Below are positions 37,727 to 46,476 of a stretch of 64,000 bases of DNA, piece by piece. The notes beneath the pieces are model-generated. The model was not told the DNA's origin, did no database searches, and saw only the letters and a list, made by a program, of their open reading frames with translations. Source of the stretch: Diaphorobacter aerolatus. GTDB lineage: Bacteria; Pseudomonadota; Gammaproteobacteria; Burkholderiales; Burkholderiaceae_C. Location of the stretch: assembly GCF_014489535.1 (NCBI RefSeq), contig NZ_CP060783.1, forward strand, positions 3,238,501 through 3,302,500. The letters are read 5' to 3'. Both the position numbers and the translations under genes were made by a program. Within the stretch, counting starts at the first letter, position 1, and every line of letters starts with the position of its first letter.

Positions 37727-38635
37727 GTGAATCGCGGAGACCCGTCGCCTGCGCTCTTTGCGCGCCGCGACCTGCTGCGCGGCGCGCTGGCGGTGGCTCC
37801 GGCATCCGCGCTCTCGCTGCTCGCGGGCTGCGCGAGCAACCTGCCCAGGCCCGATGCGCGCATCACCGGCAAGGCCTTTACCCGCAACCGCGTCTATGTG
37901 CAGCCGGATGCGGTGTTCGAGGCGGTACTGATGGACGTGAGCAACGACAACGGGCCGCCGGTGGCGCTCGCACGCCAGCGTATGGAGCCGGCGGGACAGT
38001 CTCCGTTCGAGCTGAACATCCCCTTCGAGTCGGGCCAGTTGCAGCGCGACGGCAAATATCTGGTGCAGGCGCAGGTGACGCTCTACAACCAGCTTTTGTT
38101 CTATACGCCGGGCTCGCATCCGGTACTGCCGGAACCGGCCTTCTACCGCACGGACGTCATTCTTGAGCCCTATCCCCGGACGACGGCGACTGCGGCCGCA
38201 GGGGTAGCGTTCTCGCAAACCCATTGGCGCCTGGCGAGCGTCGGCGAGTTGCCGGGCATCGCCGTGGCCGCACCCGAAAAGGGTGCCGCGCCTGCATTCA
38301 TCCAGTTCCACCCCCAACGCGCAAATCTGCCGGCAGGGATGGAACGCGGCGAGTTTTCCGGCTCCGGTGGCTGCAATCGCTTTCTCGGCAGTTATCAGGT
38401 CGAAGGGGGAGCGCTGCGACTTGCGCTCAACACCACGTCCATTCGTCTGTGCCTCGAAGGTGGCAAGGATGAACCGGCCTTTCTGAGCGCGCTGCTGGAA
38501 GTCAGAACGTTCCTGCAGACCGGACGCGAACTGGTGATGCGCGATCAGGAGGGCAAGCCGATCTTGCGGTTTCACGCCGATGAGGCCGGAGAAGCGGCCT
38601 TCGAGCCCTACGAACCGGAGAACTCGCCGCAGTAG
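37727..38635 (+). CDS. YbaY/META-domain lipoprotein
   Basis: The product is an envelope lipoprotein of about 302 aa. The signal has a twin-Arg start (FARRDLLRG) and a lipobox (LLAGC). The first half is YbaY-like (ITGKAFTRNRVYVQPDAVFE). The second half is a META/HslJ domain (THWRLASVGELPG, then FSGSGGCNRFLGSY). GTG at 37727 is proposed because it precedes the signal closely and lies 10 bases after the thioredoxin stop; starting at 37643 would overlap that gene. YbaY/META proteins are linked to envelope stress in other species. Confidence 0.75.
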   Translation: MNRGDPSPALFARRDLLRGALAVAPASALSLLAGCASNLPRPDARITGKAFTRNRVYVQPDAVFEAVLMDVSNDNGPPVALARQRMEPAGQSPFELNIPFESGQLQRDGKYLVQAQVTLYNQLLFYTPGSHPVLPEPAFYRTDVILEPYPRTTATAAAGVAFSQTHWRLASVGELPGIAVAAPEKGAAPAFIQFHPQRANLPAGMERGEFSGSGGCNRFLGSYQVEGGALRLALNTTSIRLCLEGGKDEPAFLSALLEVRTFLQTGRELVMRDQEGKPILRFHADEAGEAAFEPYEPENSPQ

Positions 38636-38640
38636 CGTTC

Positions 38641-38674
38641 CAAAGAAAAGCCGCCCTGAACGAATCCGGGCGGC
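38641..38674 (-). terminator. Rho-independent terminator of purC
   Basis: Read on the minus strand, a 7-bp stem GCCGCCC/GGGCGGC with an 11-base loop is followed by TTTTCTTTG. It is 27 bases beyond the restored purC stop. It may also weakly stop the plus-strand lipoprotein transcript. Confidence 0.8.
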
Positions 38675-38700
38675 GCTTGATGGCGAGGGCGGTTTTCCGA

Positions 38701-39620
38701 TCAGGCGGTCAGGCGTTCCAGCGCTTCGCGGTACTTGGCAGCGGTTTTCTCGACGACTTCGCGCGGCAGGCGCGGCGCGGGGCGGTCTTGTCCCAGGGCT
38801 TGCCATTGATGCGCACGGCTTCGAGCCAGTCGCGCACGAATTGCTTGTCATAGCTTGGCGGATTCGTGCCGTTTTTTAGGGCTTCTTCGTAGCCTTCGAC
38901 AGGCCAGTAACGCGAGCTGTCGGGTGTGAGCACCTCGTCCATCAGCACCAGTTCGCCTTCGGGCGTGAGGCCGAACTCGAACTTGGTGTCGGCAATGATC
39001 ATGCCTTTTTCGAGCGCGATGGCGGCGGCCTTCTCGTACAGCGCGATGCTCACGTCGCGGATGCGTGTGGCGAGGTCTTCGCCGACGATCTCCACGGTCT
39101 GCTCGAAGGTGATGTTCTCGTCGTGCTCACCGGCAACCGCCTTGGCTGCGGGTGTGTAGATCGAATGGGGCAGCTTGGCGGCGTTGGTCAGGCCTTCGGG
39201 CAGGGGCACGCCGCAGACCGAGCGCGATTCCTGGTATTCCTTCCAGCCGCTGCCGGCGAGATAACCGCGCACCACGGCCTCGACCGGGATCGGTTTCAGC
39301 CGCTTGACCAGCATCGAGCGGCCCACGACCTGCGGCGCTTCGGCGGGTGTCACGACGCTTTCGGGCGCTTCACCGGTCAGGTGGTTGGGGACGATGCCGT
39401 GGAGCTTGTCGAACCAGAACAGCGCCATTTTGGTCAGCAGTTCGCCCTTGCCGGGAATCGGTTCGCCCATGATCACGTCGAATGCGGACAGGCGGTCGGA
39501 GGCCACCATCAGGATGCGGTCATCGCCCACTGCATAGTTGTCGCGCACCTTGCCGCGCGCCAGCAGTGGCAGCGAGGTCAGGGCGGAGGTGTGCAGAGCG
39601 GAAGAGCTGGGCTGAGTCAT
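38701..39620 (-). CDS. purC: SAICAR synthase (3' end interrupted by one missing base)
   Basis: This enzyme joins aspartate to CAIR in purine synthesis, the step after PurE. The start [23 protein letters not shown], split here as [18 protein letters not shown], and [14 protein letters not shown] and [16 protein letters not shown] are family signatures. The frame breaks in GGGG at 38779-38782; one added base restores the tail [20 protein letters not shown] and moves the stop to 38701-38703. The restored length is about 306 aa. It lies 2.2 kb from purE with two plus-strand genes between. Confidence 0.94.
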
Positions 39621-40007
39621 TGCGGATATCGGGCAAACACAAAAAGGAAATCCCGCCGGTCAGACACGCTGGGCCAACGTGCTTGTCGAGAGGGACGGGA
39701 CGTGAGAGATGATTTTACGCTCGCACCGCTCGCACCGCTCGCACCGCTCGAGGCGGGTGGGGCAAAGACTCGCCGTGGGGGACATGGCGTTGCTCGAGCA
39801 TCTCGGGCAACTTGGCATTGTGACTGTTTTTTTTCAGCTTGGCATCTGTAACAGCTATCCCGGATACCCCTGCTGGTCAGCCGTTGATTTTCCCCATGGC
39901 CGGGCGCATAGTGAATCCCACTGAATGCATTCAAGTTCGTTGCCCGACCTCCCGATTGACGGGGTGTTGGGCACTTTCCATCAACTCAGCGTCACAGGAG
40001 ACGTTTT
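39621..40007. other. Divergent intergenic region purC/hpf with a 9-bp tandem repeat
   Basis: This 387-base gap holds the promoters of purC (minus) and hpf (plus). It includes three full copies plus a partial copy of CGCTCGCAC at 39718-39750, a T8 run near 39828-39835, and TTGGCAT twice, flanking the T-run. No gene is supported. The hpf start has a CAGGAGA site. Confidence 0.6.
39718..39750. repeat. 9-bp tandem repeat (CGCTCGCAC x 3.7)
   Basis: Exact head-to-tail copies of CGCTCGCAC with a final CGCTCG lie about 100 bases upstream of the purC start. Confidence 0.9.
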
Positions 40008-40364
40008 ATGAACTTGACGATTAGCGGACATCACCTCGAAGTGACTCCGGCCTTGAGAGGCTATGTGACCTCCAAGCTCGAGCGCATCACGCGGCACTTC
40101 GATCAGGTGGTAGACGTCAAAGTGCTGCTCACTGTCGAAAACCAGAAGGAAAAGGACAAAAGGCAGCGCGCTGAATGCAACGTGAGAGTGAAAGGCAGTG
40201 ATCTATTCGCGGAAAGTGCACATTTCGACCTCTACGCGGCAGTGGACGAGCTTATCGACAAGCTCGACCGCAAGGTAATGAAATACAAGCAGCGTCTACA
40301 AGACCACCAGCCGGCCCTGCGTCGGGCAACGGCGGCATCGGCGGTCGCAGCGGCAGCGGGCTGA
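40008..40364 (+). CDS. hpf: Ribosome hibernation-promoting factor, short form
   Basis: HPF binds the 30S subunit and supports formation of inactive 100S ribosomes in stationary phase. The sequence follows the family ([20 protein letters not shown], then [19 protein letters not shown], then [17 protein letters not shown]). At 118 aa it is the short type without the dimerisation tail of long HPF. In many proteobacteria rpoN lies just upstream; here it does not. ptsN follows 170 bases later after a terminator. Confidence 0.93.
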   Translation: MNLTISGHHLEVTPALRGYVTSKLERITRHFDQVVDVKVLLTVENQKEKDKRQRAECNVRVKGSDLFAESAHFDLYAAVDELIDKLDRKVMKYKQRLQDHQPALRRATAASAVAAAAG

Positions 40365-40409
40365 TGACTGTCTGACAGACGTATCCGGCGCGACTGAGAC
40401 ATAATGCGG

Positions 40410-40482
40410 TCTTCCCATTCGTCGCGCCTGCAATCTCTTTACAAGATTGGATACGCAACCGCCTTCCAAGGCGGTTTTTTGT
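40410..40482 (+). ncRNA. Candidate small RNA or hpf 3' structure
   Basis: A -10-like CATAAT (40400-40405) is followed by about 75 bases that end in a strong terminator. The span holds a small AATCT/AGATT hairpin and the terminator hairpin AACCGCCTT/AAGGCGGTT (40457-40476) plus a T-run. The -35 region is poor, so this may simply be the hpf 3' end. No Rfam family is recognised. Confidence 0.25.
40457..40480 (+). terminator. Rho-independent terminator between hpf and ptsN
   Basis: A 9-bp stem AACCGCCTT/AAGGCGGTT with a 2-base loop runs into six Ts. Confidence 0.88.
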
Positions 40483-40490
40483 TGCTTATA

Positions 40491-40511
40491 GTAAATCCTT
40501 TAAGGGTTTAC
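40491..40511. promoter_or_regulatory. Inverted repeat upstream of ptsN
   Basis: GTAAATCCT and AGGGTTTAC pair at 8 of 9 positions across 3 bases. The dyad ends 23 bases before the ptsN start, in the expected promoter or leader. Confidence 0.35.
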
Positions 40512-40534
40512 GCTGGACGCGCATAATTGACATC

Positions 40535-41002
40535 ATGAATCGCCTTGCTTCCATTCTGCCGCCGGCCCAGGTGCTGGTCGGTGTTGACGCCACCAGCAAG
40601 AAGCGCGCTTTTGAAGAGGCGGGTTTGCTGTTTGAGAGTCAACACGGTTTGTCCCGTGCGCTAATCACCGACAGTCTCTTCGCTCGCGAGCGCCTCGGCG
40701 CCACGGGGCTGGGACATGGCGTCGCGATTCCGCATGGACGCATCAAGGGCCTGAAATCGCCCATGGCCGCGGTGTTTCAGCTCGCCCACCCCATTGGTTT
40801 TGACGCCCCGGACGAGCAGCCCGTCTCGCTTCTGATCTTTCTGCTCGTTCCCGAAGCGGCCACGCAGAAGCACCTCGAAATCCTCTCCGAAATCGCCGAA
40901 CTGCTCAGCGACAGCGCGCTGCGCGAGCGCATCAAGTCGTGCACCGACGCGGCTGCCCTGCACGGCATGATCGCCGACTGGCGTTCCGCGCAAACCGCCT
41001 GA
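40535..41002 (+). CDS. ptsN: Nitrogen-related PTS enzyme IIA (PtsN)
   Basis: EIIANtr is a phosphocarrier that regulates potassium transport, nitrogen metabolism and stress responses rather than importing sugar. The phosphorylated His is in GHGVAIPHGRIKG at about residue 66. The 155-aa length is normal. It is followed 83 bases later by hprK, whose product modifies HPr, the upstream partner of PtsN. PtsN in E. coli binds TrkA and KdpD; trkA is present at 56646 in this window. Confidence 0.93.
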   Translation: MNRLASILPPAQVLVGVDATSKKRAFEEAGLLFESQHGLSRALITDSLFARERLGATGLGHGVAIPHGRIKGLKSPMAAVFQLAHPIGFDAPDEQPVSLLIFLLVPEAATQKHLEILSEIAELLSDSALRERIKSCTDAAALHGMIADWRSAQTA

Positions 41003-41085
41003 TCGGTCTTTGCCCCGCTGTTGCGGCGGCTGCTGCTGACGGTCCGGCAAGCGCCTGATCCCCTTCAAATCAGTCAGGAATTTCC

Positions 41086-42042
41086 GTGAAACCCAATCTC
41101 GTCAGTGCCGACGTCCTGTTTGAAGAGTTTCGCAGCTCCCTGAAGCTGGTCTGGGTCGCGGGCCTCGGGGCCTCTGCGCGGCGCTTTGATGAAGAAGCCG
41201 TTCTGGCGGCCCGCTCGGGCGCCGATCTGGTTGGGTATCTGAACTACATCCATCCGTTTCGCGCCCAGGTGCTGGGCGAGCGGGAAATCCGCTATCTCAC
41301 CAACGGCACCGAAGAAGACTGCAAGCGCCGTGTTGCGCGCATCCTGACGCTGGAGCCGCCCGTGCTGATCATGGCGGACGACCAGACCGCGCCCGATGCC
41401 CTGATTTCGCTGTGCGAGCGCGCGCAGATTCCGCTGTTTGCCACGCATGAATCGTCAGCCTTCGTGATCGACGTGGTGCGCGCCTATCTCTCCAAGCACT
41501 TTGCGACCCGAACCACGCTGCACGGCGTGTTCATGGACATTCTCGGGCTCGGCGTGCTGATCACGGGCGAGTCGGGACTTGGCAAGAGCGAGCTGGGCCT
41601 CGAACTGATCTCGCGCGGCAACGGTCTGGTCGCGGACGACGCGGTCGATCTGTATCGCATCAACCAGACCACCATCGAGGGCAAATGCCCGGATCTGCTG
41701 CAAAACCTGCTGGAAGTGCGCGGCATCGGCCTGCTCGACATTCGCGCCATCTTTGGCGAGGCGGCGGTGCGCCGCAAGATGCGCCTCAAGCTGATCGTGC
41801 ATCTGGTGCGCAAGGAAACGCTGGAGCGCGACTACGAGCGCATGCCCTATCAGCCGCTCACGCAGGACGTGCTGGGCGTGCCGGTGCTCAAGGTGGTGAT
41901 CCAGGTGGTGGCGGGGCGCAACATCGCCGTGCTGGTCGAGGCGGCCGTGCGCAATACCATTCTGCAATTGCGCGGCATCGATACCTATCAGGAGTTCGTC
42001 GAGCGCCACCGCCGCGCCATGGCCAGCGGCATTCAACCCTGA
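41086..42042 (+). CDS. hprK: HPr kinase/phosphorylase
   Basis: This enzyme phosphorylates and dephosphorylates a serine of HPr. The Walker A loop [15 protein letters not shown] lies at about residues 160-174, and the signature [20 protein letters not shown] follows. The N-terminal domain is complete. GTG at 41086 is the start. Length is 318 aa, normal. In betaproteobacteria HprK usually goes with an incomplete PTS, so it is thought to be regulatory. It converges on fur across a shared terminator. Confidence 0.94.
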   Translation: MKPNLVSADVLFEEFRSSLKLVWVAGLGASARRFDEEAVLAARSGADLVGYLNYIHPFRAQVLGEREIRYLTNGTEEDCKRRVARILTLEPPVLIMADDQTAPDALISLCERAQIPLFATHESSAFVIDVVRAYLSKHFATRTTLHGVFMDILGLGVLITGESGLGKSELGLELISRGNGLVADDAVDLYRINQTTIEGKCPDLLQNLLEVRGIGLLDIRAIFGEAAVRRKMRLKLIVHLVRKETLERDYERMPYQPLTQDVLGVPVLKVVIQVVAGRNIAVLVEAAVRNTILQLRGIDTYQEFVERHRRAMASGIQP

Positions 42043-42061
42043 GTTTCCTGGCCCTGAAATC

Positions 42062-42099
42062 AAAAAAAGCGAAGACCTACCGGCTTCGCTTTTGTTTTT
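42062..42099. terminator. Bidirectional terminator between hprK and fur
   Basis: A 10-bp stem AAAAGCGAAG/CTTCGCTTTT with a 9-base loop has an A-run on the left and a T-run on the right, so it can end transcripts from both sides. Confidence 0.85.
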
Positions 42100-42115
42100 G
42101 TGCGCGTTCGTCGTC

Positions 42116-42544
42116 TCAGCGACCGACGCCCTTCTTGGCGCATTCGGCGCACTGGCCGTAGAGCGACATCGAGTGATCCTGGATCACCCAGCCTTTTTGC
42201 TTGGCGATCAGGTTCTGGCGCTTTTCGATCTCTGCGTCGTAGAACTCCTCGACCTTGCCGCAACCCGTACAGACGAAGTGGTCATGGTGCTGACCCTCGT
42301 TGAGTTCGTAAACCGCCTTGCCGCTTTCGAAGTTGCTGCGCAGCAAAATACCCGCCTGCTCGAACTGGGTAAGCACACGGTAAACGGTTGCAAGGCCGAT
42401 GTCGGAGCGTTCTTCCAGCAATACGCGGAAAACGTCTTCAGCCGTCATGTGACGCTGCTGCCCTTTCTGGAAGATGTCGAGGATCTTCAGTCGGGGAAGC
42501 GTCGCTTTGAGGCCGGTGCTTTTCAGTTCGTCGATATTCGTCAT
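42116..42544 (-). CDS. fur: Ferric uptake regulator
   Basis: Fur is an Fe(II)-dependent repressor of iron-uptake genes. The N-terminal winged helix includes [20 protein letters not shown] with [14 protein letters not shown] behind it. The metal and zinc sites are in [16 protein letters not shown], and a second Cys pair is in [10 protein letters not shown]. The 142-aa length is normal. It is divergent from bamE, the usual order in betaproteobacteria. Confidence 0.95.
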   Translation of the reverse strand: MTNIDELKSTGLKATLPRLKILDIFQKGQQRHMTAEDVFRVLLEERSDIGLATVYRVLTQFEQAGILLRSNFESGKAVYELNEGQHHDHFVCTGCGKVEEFYDAEIEKRQNLIAKQKGWVIQDHSMSLYGQCAECAKKGVGR

Positions 42545-42602
42545 GACAAGGTCTTTCGTTAGCCGAAGGCGCGTTAAGGCCCGGGGAATTCCAGCCGCTA
42601 CA

Positions 42603-42615
42603 ATGATCCGATCAT
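42603..42615. promoter_or_regulatory. Palindrome overlapping the bamE promoter, candidate Fur site
   Basis: ATGATC-C-GATCAT is a perfect 6-1-6 dyad. It overlaps TACAAT (42598-42603), a good -10 for bamE, and lies 59 bases from the fur start. It resembles the 6-1-6 form of a Fur box, so fur autoregulation is possible. Confidence 0.4.
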
Positions 42616-42621
42616 ATCCCT

Positions 42622-43191
42622 ATGGCTTTATCCATGTTTGCTCCCGCCCGTTACGGCGTCCGTTGTGGCGCGATCATTTTGCTCAGTGCCGGGTTGGCCG
42701 CCTGCGGTAGCTTTGACAGCGCAAGCCATCGTCTGGCCAGCGCCATCACACCATACAAAATTGATGTTGTGCAAGGAAATTTCATTTCCAAGGAGCAGGT
42801 CGATGCGCTCAAGCCCGGGATGGGCCGCCAGCAAGTCAAGGAAATCCTCGGTACGCCTCTGGTGATGCCGCTGTTCCACAATGATCGTTGGGAGTACATC
42901 TTCACGCTCAAGCGCCCAGGCGTGGAGCAGCAAACCCGCAAGCTGAGCGTGTTCTTCAAGGACGATGTGCTCGAGCGCTACGAGGGTGACGAGATGCCGA
43001 CCGAGGCGGAGTTCGTTTCCTCGCTGGCCTCCAAGGTGCCCAAGAGCAAGGTGCCGAACCTCGAAGCCACGGACGACCAGCTCAAACGCCTTCCGGCCAA
43101 GCCCGAGCCCACGGCGGCGGAGAACCCCGCCAACCAGCCCCCGCTTGCGCCGCTGCCGTCGAGCTATCCGCCGCTTGAGACGCGAAAGTAA
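42622..43191 (+). CDS. bamE: Outer-membrane assembly lipoprotein BamE
   Basis: BamE is a lipoprotein of the beta-barrel assembly complex. The signal ends in the lipobox LAAC. The SmpA/OmlA fold is seen in YKIDVVQGNFISKEQVDAL, LKPGMGRQQVKEILGTPL and FHNDRWEYIFTLKRPG. At 189 aa it is longer than E. coli BamE because of a Pro/Ala-rich tail. The ATG at 42622 or the one 12 bases later could start the signal. dapB follows. Confidence 0.92.
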   Translation: MALSMFAPARYGVRCGAIILLSAGLAACGSFDSASHRLASAITPYKIDVVQGNFISKEQVDALKPGMGRQQVKEILGTPLVMPLFHNDRWEYIFTLKRPGVEQQTRKLSVFFKDDVLERYEGDEMPTEAEFVSSLASKVPKSKVPNLEATDDQLKRLPAKPEPTAAENPANQPPLAPLPSSYPPLETRK

Positions 43192-43296
43192 TTCCTCTTT
43201 AAAAATCGCTCTGCCGTTGCAGGGACCGCGTGCACAGCGTGGGTCATGCGAAAGCCGACAACCGGCGCGCAGAGTACGAACGAATCGATTGCAGAA

Positions 43297-44127
43297 ATGA
43301 CCGCTCCCACTTCCTCCGCTCCACGCCGTGTTGCCGTGGCAGGTGCCTCGGGCCGCATGGGCCGCATGCTCATCGAAGCCATTCGCCAAAGCAGCGATTG
43401 CGTGCTTTCCGGTGCACTGGACGTCGCGAGCAACCCCGGCGTCGGCACCGATGCGACGGCATTCCTGGGACATGCGAGCGGCGTGCAGATCACATCCAAC
43501 CTGCGTACCGCGCTGGCAAACGCCGACGTGCTGATCGACTTCACCCGTCCCGACGGAACGATGAACCATCTGGCCGCCTGTGAGGATCTGGGCGTACAGA
43601 TGGTGATCGGCACCACCGGCCTCACGGATGAGCAGAAGGCGCGTCTGGTCGAAGGCAGCAAAAAAATCGGCATCGTGTTTGCGCCCAACATGAGCGTGGG
43701 CGTGAATGTCGCGCTCAAGCTGCTCGAGCTGGCTGCCAAGGCGATGAACGACGATGGTTACGACATCGAAATCATCGAGGCGCACCACAAGCACAAGATC
43801 GATGCGCCGTCGGGCACGGCGCTCAAGATGGGCGAGGTGATCGCCAAGGCGCAGGACACCCAGTTGGCCGATCGCGCGATCTACGAACGTTACGGCGAGA
43901 CCGGCGCGCGCAAGCCAGGCAGCATCGGGTTCGCGACGGTTCGCGGCGGCGACATCGTGGGCGACCACACGGTGCTGTTTTGCAGCGAGGGCGAGCGCAT
44001 CGAGATCGCCCACAAGTCGTCGAGCCGCGCCGGCTACGTGCGCGGCAGCCTGCGTGCCGTGGCCTATCTCGCGGACAAGAAAAACGGCATGTTCGACATG
44101 TTCGACGTGCTCGGCCTCAACGACTGA
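43297..44127 (+). CDS. dapB: 4-hydroxy-tetrahydrodipicolinate reductase
   Basis: This NAD(P)H enzyme acts in lysine and meso-diaminopimelate synthesis. The nucleotide-binding loop [18 protein letters not shown] is near the start. [15 protein letters not shown] and the signature [20 protein letters not shown] are clear. The ATG at 43297 ([11 protein letters not shown]) is chosen as nearer the family start; an in-frame ATG at 43246 adds 17 residues. Neither has a strong ribosome site. exbB follows 20 bases later. Confidence 0.93.
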   Translation: MTAPTSSAPRRVAVAGASGRMGRMLIEAIRQSSDCVLSGALDVASNPGVGTDATAFLGHASGVQITSNLRTALANADVLIDFTRPDGTMNHLAACEDLGVQMVIGTTGLTDEQKARLVEGSKKIGIVFAPNMSVGVNVALKLLELAAKAMNDDGYDIEIIEAHHKHKIDAPSGTALKMGEVIAKAQDTQLADRAIYERYGETGARKPGSIGFATVRGGDIVGDHTVLFCSEGERIEIAHKSSSRAGYVRGSLRAVAYLADKKNGMFDMFDVLGLND

Positions 44128-44147
44128 CGCACTGCGGCGCGCGCAAC

Positions 44148-44894
44148 ATGAACGGACTCACGTGGCTGCGACAGGGAGATGCCGTCACGCAGATCACGGC
44201 GGCGTTGCTGCTCGCCATGTCGGTGGCGAGCTGGGTCATCATCGTCTGGAAGGCGTGGCTGATGCGCCGCGCCCATGTGGACGTGCCGCGCAGCACCGCG
44301 GCCGTCTGGCAGGCTCCCACGCTGGCGGCTGCCAGCGAGCAGTTGCTGCAATGGGATCGCGAGGCGCTGGTGCGCCCGATGGTGAATGCGGCGCTTGCGG
44401 CTTCGGACCATTCCGTCGATACGCTCGCCGGGCAGGGCAACAAGGCCCAGCAGCTCACGCGCGTGCTGCGCAACGCGTTGCATGCGTCGATCTCACGCCT
44501 CAAGTTTGGCCAGGTGCTGTTGGCCACGGTGGGCTCCACGGCCCCGTTTGTCGGATTGCTTGGCACGGTCTGGGGCATCTACCATGCGCTCACCGGCATG
44601 GCGAGTTCGGGTCAACTGACCATCGAGCGCGTCGCGGGGCCCGTTGGTGAGGCGCTCATCATGACGGCTGCGGGTCTTGCCGTGGCGATTCCCGCCGTGC
44701 TGGCCTATAACGTGTATGGGCGCATCCTCGGCAACGTCGAGGCCGATCTGGAAGGCTTTGCGCACGATCTGCGCGAGTTGCTGGCAGGCGGCTCGGCTGG
44801 CGCCGCGCAGTCCTTCGAACCCACGGGCCATAGGCCGGAGATCGCGAGATGGCATTCGGACGACTTGAGCGCTCGCAGGAATCCAGGCCGATGA
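44148..44894 (+). CDS. exbB: MotA/TolQ/ExbB-family proton channel protein
   Basis: ExbB forms, with ExbD, the inner-membrane motor that energises TonB. Three transmembrane helices are visible, including LLLAMSVASWVIIVWKAWLM and the conserved ATVGSTAPFVGLLGTVWGIY and TAAGLAVAIPAVLAYNVYG. Length is 248 aa. The last 46 bases overlap exbD in another frame. No tonB lies beside the pair, so TolQR-like use cannot be excluded. Confidence 0.88.
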   Translation: MNGLTWLRQGDAVTQITAALLLAMSVASWVIIVWKAWLMRRAHVDVPRSTAAVWQAPTLAAASEQLLQWDREALVRPMVNAALAASDHSVDTLAGQGNKAQQLTRVLRNALHASISRLKFGQVLLATVGSTAPFVGLLGTVWGIYHALTGMASSGQLTIERVAGPVGEALIMTAAGLAVAIPAVLAYNVYGRILGNVEADLEGFAHDLRELLAGGSAGAAQSFEPTGHRPEIARWHSDDLSARRNPGR

Positions 44895-45280
44895 GCGACA
44901 TCAACGTCACGCCGCTGGTGGACGTGATGCTGGTGCTGGTGGTGATCTTCATCCTCACCGCTCCGTTGCTCGCCAGCGCCATACGGCTGGACCTGCCGCG
45001 CGCCGAGGGAGCGCAACCGGGCGCGACCGCCGAAAAGCCCGTGACCGTGAGCATGGATGCGAACGGGAAAATTTACCTGAACGACGAGGCGCTGGAGCCG
45101 CAGGCGTTTGGCGATGGCCTGCGACGACTCGCCGCACGCCATGCGGACGCCGAAGTACAGCTGCGGGCCGATACCACCGTGCCCTATGGCCGCGTGGTGG
45201 AGCTCATGGGCGAACTCAACAAGGCGGGCCTGCACCGCATTGCCTTCGTGACCGAGCCGGTCCCCAGTAGCGTTCGCTGA
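44849..45280 (+). CDS. exbD: ExbD/TolR-family biopolymer transport protein
   Basis: ExbD has one transmembrane helix (DVMLVLVVIFILTAPLLAS) with the essential Asp of the motor (TPLVDVMLVL) at about residue 25, followed by a periplasmic domain. The 143-aa length is normal. The ATG lies within exbB, implying translational coupling. Confidence 0.88.
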   Translation: MAFGRLERSQESRPMSDINVTPLVDVMLVLVVIFILTAPLLASAIRLDLPRAEGAQPGATAEKPVTVSMDANGKIYLNDEALEPQAFGDGLRRLAARHADAEVQLRADTTVPYGRVVELMGELNKAGLHRIAFVTEPVPSSVR

Positions 45281-45378
45281 TACCCTACGTCTAGTTTTGA
45301 GACACCGTCGATAGCGACAGCCGCCGTCGCGTCGGCAAACACTACATTCGTTTCGTGTCCACTTTGGAGGGAGATCGC

Positions 45379-46476
45379 ATGGATAGCACCTTGTACCAAC
45401 TCGCGGCGCAGTCGCCGCGTGATCCACAGGCGCTAGCGCAACTGCACCGGCTCGCTACGGCGCCCGGCGAGCCCCGCATGCTCGCGCGCAATTTGCATTG
45501 GGGATTGCTGCTGGTCGCCGCGCTGTTGCTGGCCAGTGGTTTGATCTTCTGGATCGCTGCCAACTGGCAGGAGCAGACGCGCATGTTCAAGCTGATGCTG
45601 ATCGAAGGCGCGCTGCTCGTGAGCGTGCTGGCATCGATCTTCTGGCGGCGCGGGCGGATTGCGGCACTGCTGTGCGCAACGCTGGCGGTCGGCGGCCTGC
45701 TGGCGTTCGTCGGGCAGACCTACCAGACCGGCGCCGATGCATGGCAGTTGTTCGCGACCTGGGCAGCGCTCGCGCTGATCTGGACGCTGCTCGCGCGCAG
45801 CGATGTGCTGTGGCTGTTGTGGATCGGCATTGCCGCGACCGCCATCGTCATGTGGTACGGACACCTGGAGCTGTGGGAGATGTTGTTCCGCGGCCCCAGG
45901 ATGCGGGTGCAGCAGATCGTCTATCTCCTGCTTTGGTTGACGCTCGCGATGGTGCCGTGGCTCGTGTCGCTGGTGCCATGGACGCGCCATCGCGACGGCA
46001 TGGCATGGTGGTCGCATCGCATGGCGCTGGCATTTGCGTTGGCCGCATGGACGACGATTGCGGTGATCGATCTGTTCACCGAAGAACGCATCGGCCTGGC
46101 CTTCCCGGTCAGCGGGCTGCTGATCGGCGCAGCGATGTATCTGTCCTACCAGGGGCCGCTGCGTGACTTTGCGAGCCTGTGTCTGTGCACGCTGGCGGCC
46201 AATGTGTGGGTGCTGGCGATGGTGGCACGCGTGGCGTTCGAGGGTTCGGACTCCGGGGGCGGACTGCTGTTGTTCACGCTGGCGGGGCTCGGCTGTCTGG
46301 GCGGTACGGTATCGGGGCTGCTGGCGGTGCAGCGCAAGCTGCGTTCGCAGGCAGCCATCAAGGCCCGCGCGAGGGAGGTGCGGCATGAATTTCTTCACCT
46401 CAAGACCTTCATGGTGGCCGCGCGCCCAGGCGCACGGTCTGGTGCAAGGCGATGCCCCGGCACCGTTCGCGGATGA
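45379..46476 (+). CDS. DUF2157 membrane protein
   Basis: The product has a short N-terminal soluble segment and about nine transmembrane helices, starting with GLLLVAALLLASGLIFWIAA and then WQEQTRMFKLMLIEGALL, as in DUF2157 proteins. The ATG at 45379 follows GGAGGGAGA. The last 92 bases overlap the next gene, whose start has its own AGGGAGGTG. The last 30 residues (from about HEFLHLK) do not look membrane-like, and a single base error near 46370-46388 would end the gene as ATGA at the next start; this is a suspicion only. The function of the family is unknown. Confidence 0.75.
   Translation: MDSTLYQLAAQSPRDPQALAQLHRLATAPGEPRMLARNLHWGLLLVAALLLASGLIFWIAANWQEQTRMFKLMLIEGALLVSVLASIFWRRGRIAALLCATLAVGGLLAFVGQTYQTGADAWQLFATWAALALIWTLLARSDVLWLLWIGIAATAIVMWYGHLELWEMLFRGPRMRVQQIVYLLLWLTLAMVPWLVSLVPWTRHRDGMAWWSHRMALAFALAAWTTIAVIDLFTEERIGLAFPVSGLLIGAAMYLSYQGPLRDFASLCLCTLAANVWVLAMVARVAFEGSDSGGGLLLFTLAGLGCLGGTVSGLLAVQRKLRSQAAIKARAREVRHEFLHLKTFMVAARPGARSGARRCPGTVRG

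Noticed and set aside
39709..39924. A 71-codon ORF across the 9-bp repeat
   Set aside because: It has only a repeated RSH peptide, no ribosome site, and lies within a divergent promoter region.
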